Positions 18,761 to 27,758 of a DNA stretch of 64,000 nucleotides are shown piece after piece. Both the position numbers and the translations under genes were made by a program. Below the pieces are notes generated by a model that was given only the letters and a program-made list of their open reading frames with translations, ran no database searches and had not been told where the DNA came from. Where the stretch lies: the NCBI GenBank assembly GCA_022820025.1, contig JAJEGF010000025.1, forward strand, positions 81,522 through 145,521, written 5' to 3'. Position 1 is the stretch's first letter, and each line of letters begins with the position of its first letter. This DNA comes from Chloroflexota bacterium. Its GTDB lineage: Bacteria; Chloroflexota; UBA11872.

Positions 18761-20232
18761 GCGGTCCCGCGGCTTCCGAGGCCCGCGCCGGGAACCTTGA
18801 GGACCGCGCGCTCCGCGGCGTGGTGTCGCTCGGCGTGCGCGAAGGCGGCATGAAGCTCGTTTCCTTCCTGGGGAGCATCGCGCTCTTCCGTCTGCTGACG
18901 CCGGCCGACTTCGGAGTCATCGTTCCGATCGCCACGTTCGCAGGCCTGGTCAAGCAGTTTGCCGATCTCGGACTCCAACCCAGCCTGATTCAGCGCGGTA
19001 GTGAGCCTCAGACCCGCGACCTGCGAGCGGTATTCACTGGTCAATTACTCCTGGTTTTTGCAGGAGGGGTCGTCGTCTTTCTGGCCGGGCCATTTGTGGT
19101 CGATGCTCTGCTCAACGATCAGATCGATCCCTGGATGACCCGGGTATTCGCATTCTCGGTCTTCTTCACGGCGTTTCGAATCGTTCCGGCGGCGCTGCTT
19201 GAACGACATCTGCAGTTTGGCCGCCTGGCCGCCGCCGATATTGCCGGGACCTTGTTCTACTACAGCGCCGGCATCGGTTTCGCTATCGGCGCGGCCGGCG
19301 TGTGGAGCCTGGTCATTGCCCATGTCGGCGCCAGTCTGGTCTCGACGCTGGCCGTGGTGATGGCCCGTCCATGGCTGCCGGTGCCAACCCGGAAGCTGAG
19401 CGTCCTGGCCCCGCACGTTGGTTTCGGAGCGAGATTTCAAGGATCGCGGCTGGCCATAACGGTCAAGGACTCGCTCATCCCCCTCTTTACGCCGCGGGCG
19501 TATGGGGCTACCGCAACCGGATATCTCAATTGGGCGAATCGTGTCTCCGCGCAGCCGCTGGCGCTCACGCAGTGGGTAGCGCGCGTGAGCCTGCCAACGT
19601 TTGCACGGATCCAGGACGCGCCCGATCAGGTTCGTCGAGGCGCCGAACTTACGTTGAAGTGGAACGCCATCGTGACGCTCCCGGGATTCGTCGCCGTCAT
19701 CGCCTTCGGGCCGGAGATTGCCAGCCTGATTTACGGCGAACAGTGGCTGCCAGCCGTTCCGGCCCTGCTCATCCTGGCGGTCAACAACGCGCTCATTCCC
19801 ATCAATGGTCTGATTACTCCCATATTGAACGCGGTGGGCAAGACGAAGACCGTGCTGATCGTGTCTATCGGATGGGCCGCCGCCGCGTGGGGCTTGGCAG
19901 GAATCCTCACAGCTCTTGGCGCCGGTTTCCTGGCGGTTCCGATTGGCCTGGCGGCATCGCAGGGGCTGGCGGCCCTGGTCTTGCTGCCAATTGCGCGCCG
20001 TGAATTCAATCTGCGACTGCTGCACCACCTGGCCCGTCCGCTCGCGGCCGCAGTCGGGGCCGGGTTGTTTGGACGATTCATTCTGCTGCCTATGCTGACC
20101 GATGCGGTATTGCTGATTCAGGGTGGCGTGGTGGTCGTGCTGGTCTACGCGGGCCTTCTCTACGTCATTGATCGCAGCGCGCTGCAATCCGAACTCGGCG
20201 CTATGTGGCGGCGGCGCGCCGCGGCAGTTTGA
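18757..20232 (+). CDS. Wzx-type polysaccharide flippase (PST/MATE-like)
   Basis: A 491-residue polytopic protein of the polysaccharide transport (WzxC/RfbX) group, which flips undecaprenyl-linked oligosaccharide across the membrane. The N-terminus has the characteristic GVVSLGVREGGMKLVSF and FRLLTPADFGVIVPIATFAG; about 12-14 helices follow, with polar turns LIQRGSEPQTRD and SLPTFARIQDAPDQVRRG typical of the family. GTG 18757 is chosen for its GTGA overlap; an in-frame ATG at 18664 would add an unlikely Arg/Gly/Ala-rich leader. Its presence beside a Wzt-like ATPase is noted as a finding. Confidence 0.92.
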   Translation: MSGPAASEARAGNLEDRALRGVVSLGVREGGMKLVSFLGSIALFRLLTPADFGVIVPIATFAGLVKQFADLGLQPSLIQRGSEPQTRDLRAVFTGQLLLVFAGGVVVFLAGPFVVDALLNDQIDPWMTRVFAFSVFFTAFRIVPAALLERHLQFGRLAAADIAGTLFYYSAGIGFAIGAAGVWSLVIAHVGASLVSTLAVVMARPWLPVPTRKLSVLAPHVGFGARFQGSRLAITVKDSLIPLFTPRAYGATATGYLNWANRVSAQPLALTQWVARVSLPTFARIQDAPDQVRRGAELTLKWNAIVTLPGFVAVIAFGPEIASLIYGEQWLPAVPALLILAVNNALIPINGLITPILNAVGKTKTVLIVSIGWAAAAWGLAGILTALGAGFLAVPIGLAASQGLAALVLLPIARREFNLRLLHHLARPLAAAVGAGLFGRFILLPMLTDAVLLIQGGVVVVLVYAGLLYVIDRSALQSELGAMWRRRAAAV

Positions 20233-20239
20233 ACGCGTC

Positions 20240-21289
20240 ATGCGTGTATTGCTGATCGGGCCGCACTGGGACACCGGACTTTGGACCGAGTACTGCGGCC
20301 AGGGGCTGCGCGCCGCCGGGCATGACGTTCAGGTCCACCGCTATAGCGAGCGACTTGAGCGATCGGTTGGTCTCCGGGCGCGAATTCGCCGGCGGATATA
20401 CGGACCCGATCGGTTTCATATCGGCCGGGTGTTTGAGTCGGCTCGGGCCGACAACCTGGACGTACTACGGCTCGCAGCCGAATGGCGACCGGAGTTCACG
20501 CTGGTCCTCAAGGGCGAAGTTCTCGTTCCGGAAACCGTTGAGCGCCTGCGCAACCTGACCAACGGGCCAGTCGTTCAGTGGTGTGGCGACGACCCGAGTT
20601 GGTTTCCGAACATCATTGGTGCGGCGCATCTCTATGAACGCTTCTATCTGGCGGATCCCACCTACGCTCCGGACCTCGAGCCGCGCGGTGTCCGCGCGAG
20701 ATTCATGCCGCATGCCGTCGAGCCGTCGGCCTGGGCAGGGGACGACGCCGACGATACGCCGGTGGATGTGATTTTCGTTGGCGACTCGAGGCACAACATG
20801 GGCCACCTGCCTGCCAGCCGGTCCAGAGTTGAGGTTCTCGAAGCGGTCGCTCGATCCGGCGTGCGCCTGGCCGTCTGGGGCCGCGGCTGGGAGAAGCTGG
20901 AGACCGAGTACCGGGTGCGTGAAGCGCATCGCGGTCTAACGCTCCTTCCAGCGTCAGCCGTGGCGCGGGCCTATCGCGGCGCCAAGATTGTGTTGAACGT
21001 CCACCATGCCCAGATGCGCGAGGGTCCAAACATGCGAACGTTTGAGATCCCGGCCGCCGGGGCATTCCAGCTCACGGACTACAAGTCTCGAATGGGAGAC
21101 TTGTTCGAAATCGGAACCGAGCTTGCCATCTACCAGGATGTCGAAGACGTAGTACCGACAATTGAGCGATACCTGAACGACGAGTCTGCGCGCAACGCAA
21201 TGACGCTAGCGGGGAAGCGCCGTGTTGAGCGGGATCACACCTACGAAGTCCGCATGCGGCAACTTATCGACGACGTACGCGATGGCTGA
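20240..21289 (+). CDS. CgeB-like glycosyltransferase
   Basis: A 349-residue GT-B protein resembling the CgeB/YkvP group with a Glyco_trans_1_2 C-terminal domain. Visible: RVLLIGPHWDTGLWTEY at the start, VVQWCGDDPSWFPN in the middle, VDVIFVGDSRHNMG opening the second domain, and AKIVLNVHHAQMREGPNMRTFEIPAAG, which corresponds to the donor-binding NxR(xFE) motif of this group. Ends with ERDHTYEVRMRQLI. ATG 20240 follows the flippase stop by seven bases. The stop overlaps the methyltransferase start by 8 bases (ATGGCTGA). Confidence 0.85.
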   Translation: MRVLLIGPHWDTGLWTEYCGQGLRAAGHDVQVHRYSERLERSVGLRARIRRRIYGPDRFHIGRVFESARADNLDVLRLAAEWRPEFTLVLKGEVLVPETVERLRNLTNGPVVQWCGDDPSWFPNIIGAAHLYERFYLADPTYAPDLEPRGVRARFMPHAVEPSAWAGDDADDTPVDVIFVGDSRHNMGHLPASRSRVEVLEAVARSGVRLAVWGRGWEKLETEYRVREAHRGLTLLPASAVARAYRGAKIVLNVHHAQMREGPNMRTFEIPAAGAFQLTDYKSRMGDLFEIGTELAIYQDVEDVVPTIERYLNDESARNAMTLAGKRRVERDHTYEVRMRQLIDDVRDG

Positions 21290-22100
21290 CGATCGGTTTC
21301 CAACGGCGCTGGTGGCTCGAAGCGATGCCGAATTGCTGAGTCTGGCGTTGCGCGCGCATCCGCATCAGCCGGCCATTGCGCTTTGGCGGGCAACCGAATT
21401 CGCCATGCTGCGCGACATCAGATTCGCCGCACCCGTGCTGGACCTCGGTTGCGGAACCGGGGAAGTCGCACGCTCGGTGTTGCGGTCGCACTGGCCGGTC
21501 GATGGGCTTGAGTTCGTTTCCTCGGAAGCTCGGGTCGCACACGCATCAGGCGTGTACCGGTCTGTCATGCGAGCGGACGGCGCGAAGCTGCCGTTGGCTT
21601 CGGCCACGTACGGCACCGTCTACAGCCATAGCGTGCTTGAGCACATCCCGGACGACCTGGGCGCTGTCGAGGAAGCAGCGCGGGTCCTGCGGCCTGGTGG
21701 GCGTCTTGTCTTCACGGTTCCCGCGCCGGCCTTTGCCGAGCGAATCGAGTATGAGTCCGGGTCCGACGCCCTGACGGCAACGAACGCTCGACTTGGCCAT
21801 TTTCACTATCGCTCGCTTGATGAATGGACGGCTCATCTCCACCGTTTCGGTCTGACGGTCGTGGCAAGTCGGGGGCATCTGCCGGACGCGACACAACGAA
21901 CCTGGCGGCGGCTGGATGAACTCATGGTTCGGCGCATTGCCGGACGCCGTGTGCTGGACTGGTTCCGCGGTCTGCACCGGCGCCGACTCGTGCCGATGCC
22001 GCTCTGGGTTGCCCTGTGGTCAGCGCTGCTTCGACGGCCGTTTCGGCGACCGATCGACGAACCCGGGGGCCAATTGATCGTGGCTGAACAGCCTTCGTGA
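21282..22100 (+). CDS. Class I SAM-dependent methyltransferase
   Basis: A 272-residue Methyltransf_11-type enzyme. SAM-binding motif I is VLDLGCGTGEVARSVL (~48-63), followed by VDGLEFVSSEARV (acidic residue after beta2), DGAKLPLASATYGTVYSHSVLEHI (motif for post I/II) and EAARVLRPGGRLVFTVP. Probably O-methylates a sugar or caps the chain. ATG 21282 is inside the upstream stop region and is preferred to an earlier in-frame codon at 21222. The TGA overlaps the next GTG. Confidence 0.88.
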   Translation: MADDRFPTALVARSDAELLSLALRAHPHQPAIALWRATEFAMLRDIRFAAPVLDLGCGTGEVARSVLRSHWPVDGLEFVSSEARVAHASGVYRSVMRADGAKLPLASATYGTVYSHSVLEHIPDDLGAVEEAARVLRPGGRLVFTVPAPAFAERIEYESGSDALTATNARLGHFHYRSLDEWTAHLHRFGLTVVASRGHLPDATQRTWRRLDELMVRRIAGRRVLDWFRGLHRRRLVPMPLWVALWSALLRRPFRRPIDEPGGQLIVAEQPS

Positions 22101-23167
22101 GCGACCTGCGCGTTCTGCACCTTTCCCCAACCTGGTTCGGCGACGAGTCGGTGCGGGGAGGCGGCGAGCGGTACCCGCTGGAACTGGCGATTGCCATGCG
22201 GAAGCGCACGCCGACGCGGCTGGTCTCGTTTGGCGCCAGGCCCGGAACGCGCCGGGTGAACGGGTTTGATATCGAAGTGCATCGAACCTGGCGGCGGCTG
22301 AGAGGACGAATGTATGACGCGATCGGTCCCGGGTTCCTTCCCGCGCTTGGATGGGCGAATGTTGTCCACTGCCACCAGGCTAGATCGGGTCTCACGGCAC
22401 TAACCGCCCTGATCTGCCGACCGCTCGGCAAGCGCGTGTTCGTCACGGATCACGGTGGCGGCGGGGTGAATTGGATTCGCCGTCTGCGCATCGGACGCTG
22501 GATTGACGGCCAGCTGGCGCAGAGCCGATTTGCGGCCGCGACGCTTCCCTATGTCGGTCGCCGGACGGAGGTGATTTACGCGGGCGTCGATACGTCCAAA
22601 TACTCGCCCGGCGGCGACAAGTCGCCGGGCCGGGTCGTCTACGTGGGTCGTTTGCTGCCGCACAAAGGCATCGAGACAGCGATTCGCGGGCTGCCGGCCG
22701 GGGCGTCGCTGGACATCTACGGGCGTCCATACGACGCCGCCTACCTTGATTTCATTCGTTCAGAGGCGTCGTCCCGTCAAGTGCGGATCCACATCAGCGC
22801 GTCGGACGACGAGGTGATCGCCGCCCTGCAGTCGGCCTGCGCGTTTGTCATGCCATCGGTCTATGAGGACTACCGCGGACGCCATCAGGCTCTGCCGGAA
22901 CTGGTGGGCCTGGCCCCACTGGAAGCCATGGCGTGCGGGACCGCGGCGGTTGTCTCCGACGTGGCTGGCATGCCTGAGATCATTCCACCCGTGGGAGGCA
23001 TCGTCGTGCCGCCGAGCGATCCCGACGCGCTGCGGCGCGCCCTGGCGACGCTTACGGCATCGGTCGAGACGGCGTCGTCCCAGGGTAAGGCCGCACGAGA
23101 GCACGTGATGTCCCGCTTTACGTGGTCTGCTGTGGCCGATCGCTGTCTGACCGCCTACACCGCCTAG
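22097..23167 (+). CDS. GT4 glycosyltransferase
   Basis: A 356-residue GT-B glycosyltransferase. N-terminal half: LRVLHLSPTWFGDESVRGGGERYP with the GGGER loop and VVHCHQARSGLTAL. C-terminal half: VVYVGRLLPHKGIETAI, then a long donor loop YEDYRGRHQALPELVGLAPLE and EAMACGTAAVVSDVAG. The donor motif is spaced differently from the other cluster members, suggesting another sugar specificity. GTGA overlap with the methyltransferase stop. Confidence 0.89.
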   Translation: MSDLRVLHLSPTWFGDESVRGGGERYPLELAIAMRKRTPTRLVSFGARPGTRRVNGFDIEVHRTWRRLRGRMYDAIGPGFLPALGWANVVHCHQARSGLTALTALICRPLGKRVFVTDHGGGGVNWIRRLRIGRWIDGQLAQSRFAAATLPYVGRRTEVIYAGVDTSKYSPGGDKSPGRVVYVGRLLPHKGIETAIRGLPAGASLDIYGRPYDAAYLDFIRSEASSRQVRIHISASDDEVIAALQSACAFVMPSVYEDYRGRHQALPELVGLAPLEAMACGTAAVVSDVAGMPEIIPPVGGIVVPPSDPDALRRALATLTASVETASSQGKAAREHVMSRFTWSAVADRCLTAYTA

Positions 23168-23199
23168 AATCGGTTCGCCGATCCGTCGGGCCGCTCCAT

Positions 23200-24420
23200 A
23201 TGCGCATTGCCCTCCTTGCCGATACCTATCCCCCTGAGAATCGCGGTGGGGCAGGGGTCGTCGTTGAGCGGCTGGCTGGCGCCTTCGTCAAAGCCGGGCA
23301 TGCGGTTTGCGTTATTGCCACCACGTCGGGGGCTGGGTCAATCAGCGACCAGGACGGGGTGCGGGTGCGTCGGCTGCGATCGCGCTATCCGGAACGGTTT
23401 CGAAATACGGTAGCCATGGCCAACCCGACGGTTCTACCGGGCGTCGGTCGGGAATTAGGGGAATTCGGGCCGGATGTGGTGCATGCCCACAACGTGCATC
23501 AGCACCTGTCGTTTGCCTCGCTCTCCGTGGCTGCCCGATTTGACGCGCCGGTGCTCTACACAGCCCACGACTACCTCCTGTTCTGCTGCATCAAATTCAT
23601 CTGTACGGGCGGGCCGGTCGATTTCCGCCAGCGCTGGTTCAACTGCGCCAAGTGCCAGCGATTCCGCTGGAATCCGGCGCGCAACCTGGTCATCGACCGA
23701 CAGATGGCCAGGCATGTGGATCACCTGTTTGCCATCAGTCGAACGCTGCAAACCGCGCTGCGCGCCAACGGCTTCGGGGGCGCCGAAGTCGTCTACAACG
23801 GGGTGGACCTGGACTGGTGGGGCGGCGGTGATGGGGCAGCATTTCGGTCGTCGCACGGGCTGGACGGCGCCCCGCTGGCGCTGCTGGCGGCTCGCGTCTC
23901 GCGCGAGAAGGGCGCCGAGGCCGCGCTGCAGGCGCTCGCACGTTCGCAACATCGGGATCTGCACTTGCTGATCGCCGGCGAGAATCCACGCTACGCGCCA
24001 AAGCTCAGGCGACTGGCCGACGAGCTAGGCGTCGGGGAACGACTACTGCTGCCGGGGTGGATGCAGCCAGAGGCCCTGCGCGATGCCTATGCAGCCGCGA
24101 CCGTGACGCTGGCGCCCTCAACCTACCCCGATCCGTTCAACCTGACGCTCATCGAATCCATGGCGGCCGGTCGCCCGGCCATTGCCTCCACGCTCGGCGC
24201 CGGTCCCGAAATCGTGAAGGACGGCGCCTGGGGATACACCGTGGACCCCAACGACGCTCTGGCCCTGGCCGACCGGATCGACCTGATAGTTGGCGATCCC
24301 GAGCACGCACAGGCGCTCGGGACGGCCGCGCGCCGGCGCGCGGCCTCCAGGTTTTCGCTCCAGCGACAGGTCGATCAGACGCTGGCGCGCTACGCCGCTG
24401 TGCTGACCGCGCACACGTGA
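23200..24420 (+). CDS. GT4 glycosyltransferase
   Basis: A 406-residue family 4 enzyme. Start MRIALLADTYPPENRGGAGVVVERLA; a cysteine-containing loop LLFCCIKFICTGGPVD and NCAKCQRFRWNP (two CxxC-like spacings, ~residues 125-160), seen in some GT4 proteins and possibly a metal-binding insert. Donor site YPDPFNLTLIESMAAGRPAIA. ATG 23200 fits the family start; upstream in-frame codons lie inside the preceding gene. The TGA overlaps the next GTG. Confidence 0.9.
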   Translation: MRIALLADTYPPENRGGAGVVVERLAGAFVKAGHAVCVIATTSGAGSISDQDGVRVRRLRSRYPERFRNTVAMANPTVLPGVGRELGEFGPDVVHAHNVHQHLSFASLSVAARFDAPVLYTAHDYLLFCCIKFICTGGPVDFRQRWFNCAKCQRFRWNPARNLVIDRQMARHVDHLFAISRTLQTALRANGFGGAEVVYNGVDLDWWGGGDGAAFRSSHGLDGAPLALLAARVSREKGAEAALQALARSQHRDLHLLIAGENPRYAPKLRRLADELGVGERLLLPGWMQPEALRDAYAAATVTLAPSTYPDPFNLTLIESMAAGRPAIASTLGAGPEIVKDGAWGYTVDPNDALALADRIDLIVGDPEHAQALGTAARRRAASRFSLQRQVDQTLARYAAVLTAHT

Positions 24421-25553
24421 CCCAACGCCGGCCGCGCGTTCTTCAGATCGTTACGTCGCTCGCGGTCGGTGGAGCGCAGCGCCATCTCCTTGAACTGTTG
24501 CCGGGTCTGGGCAACTTCGCGGACATTGACTTGGTCTACTTTCGCGATCACGACCTGCGGCCGGAGTTTGAGACATGCGTCGAACGCATAGCTCATCTCC
24601 CGATGGCCGGCCCGATTGGCGCCGTGCGGCTACCCCATCTGGCGGCATTTATCAGGCGCGGACGATATGCGCTGGTGCACACACACCTGCTGCGCGCCGA
24701 TATGTATGGCGCGCTGGCGGCGCGGGCGGTCGGCGTTCGCGCCATCGTGTCCACCAAGCACAACATCGAAGCTCGGCTCGAATCGTCGTCGGCGCGGGCC
24801 CTGCACGCGCTGGCTACCCGTCCCACGCGGCGCACCATTGCCATTTCAGAAGCCGTCGCACGGTGGGTGAGACTGCATCTCGGGGTTCCGCGAAACCGGA
24901 TTGAAGTCATCCGATACGGTCTGGATCCCGCGCCCTTCAGCGACCTGGACCGAGAGGCCGTGCGTCGAGAGCTGGGATTCCAGGCGCAGGTTCCGGTGGT
25001 GTTGTGTCCTGCCCGGCTCGATCCGCAGAAACGCCACGACGTTCTTCTGCGGGCGTTTGCGCAGGTGCGACGGGAGCTCGGTAACGCCCAGTTGCTTTGC
25101 GCCGGCGAGACGCAGTTGGGCGGCCCCGCGTACCGGACTCGGCTGCTCAAGCTATCCAGCGACCTGGGCCTGCAAGACACGGTGCACTGGCTGGGTATTC
25201 GCTCCGACATGCCCAATCTGATGGCCGCGGCCGACCTGGTGGTGCTGGCGTCGGACTGGGAAGGGCTTGGACTAGTGGTTATGGAAGCCGCGATGGCAGG
25301 TCGTCCGGTCGTCGCGACCGCCGTCGGAGGCGTGCCGGAAATCGTGAAGCACCAAGTCACCGGGCTGCTGGTTCCTCAGAGCGATGAGCAAGCGCTGGCC
25401 TCGGAAATGACCACGATGCTGCGCAATCCGGACCAACGGGCGCGAATGGGCGCTGACGCACGACGACATGCCGCCAAGGCGTTCGACCTTGAGCGCATGC
25501 ACGCTGCCACGCGCTCGCTCTATGCCGAGGTTTTGCAGGAGGCCCGGGCGTAA
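24417..25553 (+). CDS. GT4 glycosyltransferase
   Basis: A 378-residue GT-B enzyme beginning RVLQIVTSLAVGGAQRHLLELL, the classic WaaB/EpsF-type start with the GGAQ loop. Further motifs: VHTHLLRADMYGALAARAVG, VLCPARLDPQKRHDVLLRAF, LLCAGETQLGGP and the donor site SDWEGLGLVVMEAAMAGRPVVA with E-x7-E. GTG 24417 overlaps the preceding stop; this is the last gene before a 69-base gap carrying a possible promoter. Confidence 0.91.
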   Translation: MTQRRPRVLQIVTSLAVGGAQRHLLELLPGLGNFADIDLVYFRDHDLRPEFETCVERIAHLPMAGPIGAVRLPHLAAFIRRGRYALVHTHLLRADMYGALAARAVGVRAIVSTKHNIEARLESSSARALHALATRPTRRTIAISEAVARWVRLHLGVPRNRIEVIRYGLDPAPFSDLDREAVRRELGFQAQVPVVLCPARLDPQKRHDVLLRAFAQVRRELGNAQLLCAGETQLGGPAYRTRLLKLSSDLGLQDTVHWLGIRSDMPNLMAAADLVVLASDWEGLGLVVMEAAMAGRPVVATAVGGVPEIVKHQVTGLLVPQSDEQALASEMTTMLRNPDQRARMGADARRHAAKAFDLERMHAATRSLYAEVLQEARA

Positions 25554-25573
25554 CGGCGGCGCGAACCCGCCGA

Positions 25574-25579
25574 TATACT
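25574..25579 (+). promoter_or_regulatory. Candidate -10 element upstream of the sugar epimerase
   Basis: TATACT (5 of 6 matches to the sigma-70 consensus) lies in the 69-base gap between the last GT4 gene of the coupled block and the epimerase, 43 bases before ATG 25623. No convincing -35 is seen at 16-18 bases upstream, so this is only a candidate for an internal promoter serving 25623-29174. Confidence 0.3.
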
Positions 25580-25622
25580 CTCGCAGCGCGCGGCTGACGC
25601 GCTCTCTTCACGCGGGACTTTG

Positions 25623-26597
25623 ATGCCAGAGGCCAGCGGCCGCCCAACGACTCTTGTTACCGGGGCTTCCGGGTTTATTGCTTCTCATCTCTGCGAGTCG
25701 TTGCTTGCGCGGGGCCATCGCGTGGTCGGCCTCGACGGCATGACCGACAGCTATGACCCTGACCAAAAGCGCGCGAATCTCGACACGCTCCACCAGCACG
25801 CAAGCTTCGAGTTTGTGGAAGCCCACGTCATGGACTCCGATCTCGACCTTGACCAAGTGTTCGAAGGGGTGGAATACGTGTTTCACTTGGCGGCGCGCGC
25901 GGGCGTCCGCGAGGGTTGGACTCCGACGAACTTCCAGCGCTACATGCAGGACAACAGTCGCTCGACCCAGCGGCTGGCCGACGCCGCGTTACGCGCTGGC
26001 GTCAAGCTCTTCAGCTTCGCATCCACCTCCTCCATCTACGGCTTCAATCCCAGGATGCCGACTCCGGAGGACCATCCGCTGGAGCCCCGGTCGTTTTACG
26101 CCATGACCAAACTGCTGGACGAACACCTGCTCGGTTCCTATCACCGCCTGTTCGGTCTGCCGGTAGTGATGCTGCGCTATTACACGCTGTTCGGACCGCG
26201 CCAGCGGCCCGACATGCTTGTCCACATTGGTCTGAAGGCCATAGCCACGGGGCAGCCAATCACGATCTACGGCGATGGTGAGCAAACGCGGGAGCTCACG
26301 TATGTGGCCGACGCGGTCGACGCACAGGTGCGAGTGCTTGATGCGCTACCGATTGGCGAGACGTTCAACATCGGCAGCGGTCCCACGGCCTCGGTCAACG
26401 AGTTGATCGACACGATGGAACGGGTCGTGGGCAAGCCCGCCGAGCGCATTTACGGCGAGGCGCACCCCGCCGACCAACTCCACAGTCAGGCCGACACGTC
26501 CAAAGCGCGCCGCGTGCTTGGCTTCGACCCGTCCACCACGATCGAGGAGGGAATCGCGGCGGAGTACGCATGGATGCAACAGGCGGTGCTGCGCTAG
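25623..26597 (+). CDS. NAD-dependent nucleotide-sugar epimerase/dehydratase
   Basis: Extended SDR of 324 residues that would epimerise or otherwise modify a UDP- or dTDP-sugar in the cytoplasm. Cofactor motif TLVTGASGFIASHL (GxxGFIxS), DGMTDSYDP at the ribose-binding end of beta2, VFHLAARAGVREGW, catalytic SSIYG serine, and YAMTK with the Tyr/Lys pair. The C-terminal half carries RYYTLFGPRQRPDM and GDGEQTRELTYVADAVDA, very like UDP-glucose/UDP-glucuronate 4-epimerases. The exact substrate is not resolved. It supplies an activated sugar to the surrounding transferases. Confidence 0.9.
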   Translation: MPEASGRPTTLVTGASGFIASHLCESLLARGHRVVGLDGMTDSYDPDQKRANLDTLHQHASFEFVEAHVMDSDLDLDQVFEGVEYVFHLAARAGVREGWTPTNFQRYMQDNSRSTQRLADAALRAGVKLFSFASTSSIYGFNPRMPTPEDHPLEPRSFYAMTKLLDEHLLGSYHRLFGLPVVMLRYYTLFGPRQRPDMLVHIGLKAIATGQPITIYGDGEQTRELTYVADAVDAQVRVLDALPIGETFNIGSGPTASVNELIDTMERVVGKPAERIYGEAHPADQLHSQADTSKARRVLGFDPSTTIEEGIAAEYAWMQQAVLR

Positions 26598-26605
26598 CGC
26601 TGCCG

Positions 26606-27757
26606 ATGTCCAAACGGCCGATTCGAGTCCTCCAGGTCATGGAGGCCACGATTGGCGGCACCAAGCGCCACTTGCTTGACTTGTCGGCGGCTGCCGATGG
26701 CCGGGAATTTCAGTTCGAAGTGGCGTGTCCCCGGGTGCGGTCCGAACCGCGCGGCGACACATCCTTTTTCGACGACATGTCCGCGCTGCAGGTCGAGATA
26801 CATGTCGTGCCCATGGTTCGAGCCATTCGACCCATCCACGACCTCCGGGCGACCTGGGATCTGATCAGGCTGATTCGCCAGGGGCGTTACGACATCGTGC
26901 ATACCCACAGCACAAAGGCCGGCGTTGTTGGCCGCGTGGCCGCGGCACTATTTCCGCAAGTGCTGACCGTTCACACACCGCACGGGTTCTATTTCCTCAA
27001 CTTCGACGCACCGTTTGCTCGCACGACGCTGCGATGGCTGGAAATGGCGCTGGGACGCATAACCGCGACTCTCATCGCCCTGTCTGAAGGCGAGAAGCAA
27101 GTCGCCACCGAAATCGTGGCGCCCCGAAAGATTCGGAAGATTCCGCTTACCTTCGCCCCGTTCGTGCCTGAGCCGCGCACGGTGGCCCGCCGACGACTCG
27201 ACCTGCCCGCTGACGCGCCGATCATCGGAACCACGGCGCGTTTCACCGAGCAAAAGGCGCCGTTTGACATCGCAGCGACGTTCGCGGCGATCTACCGACA
27301 GCGTCCCGACGCTCGATTCCTCTGGACGAACGACGGTGAACTACGCACGCAGGTGGAAGCTCGCCTTCGTGCGCTGGGCGTCCACGAGGCGACGGCGCTT
27401 CCCGGGTTTGTTACCAACGCACGGACCCTATTAACGGCTCTGGACGTTTACTTGCACATGGCCCGCTGGGAAGGCGTGCCCTACTCGATCATGGAAGTCA
27501 TGACGGCGGGCGTTCCAATTGTCGCCGCTCGGGCCGTCGGTACCACCGACCTGATTGAGCACGGTCGCACGGGGCTTCTGGTCAACCCAGGCGACATTCC
27601 AGCCGCCGCCACGGCAACGCTGCGCTTGTTGACACACTCGGACGAGGCTCGCACGCTTGCAACGAATGCTTGTGCGGCCGTAGCGGTGTATCACGACGCC
27701 GGTGCGATGGCCCGCGCGACGGAGGCCGTATACCGCGAAATGGTGGGAGAGCGCTGA
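26606..27757 (+). CDS. GT4 glycosyltransferase
   Basis: A 383-residue GT4 enzyme similar to the PglA/EpsD/WcaL group: RVLQVMEATIGGTKRHLLDL, YDIVHTHSTKAGVVGRVAA, VHTPHGFYFLNF, GTTARFTEQKAPFDIAA and a divergent donor site RWEGVPYSIMEVMTAGVPIVA. HTHSTKAG and HTPHGF are signatures of transferases that add the second sugar to a lipid-linked primer, which suits its place directly before the initiating transferase. ATG 26606 is preferred; ATG 26570 in the same frame would overlap the epimerase by 28 bases. Confidence 0.9.
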   Translation: MSKRPIRVLQVMEATIGGTKRHLLDLSAAADGREFQFEVACPRVRSEPRGDTSFFDDMSALQVEIHVVPMVRAIRPIHDLRATWDLIRLIRQGRYDIVHTHSTKAGVVGRVAAALFPQVLTVHTPHGFYFLNFDAPFARTTLRWLEMALGRITATLIALSEGEKQVATEIVAPRKIRKIPLTFAPFVPEPRTVARRRLDLPADAPIIGTTARFTEQKAPFDIAATFAAIYRQRPDARFLWTNDGELRTQVEARLRALGVHEATALPGFVTNARTLLTALDVYLHMARWEGVPYSIMEVMTAGVPIVAARAVGTTDLIEHGRTGLLVNPGDIPAAATATLRLLTHSDEARTLATNACAAVAVYHDAGAMARATEAVYREMVGER

Positions 27758-27758
27758 G

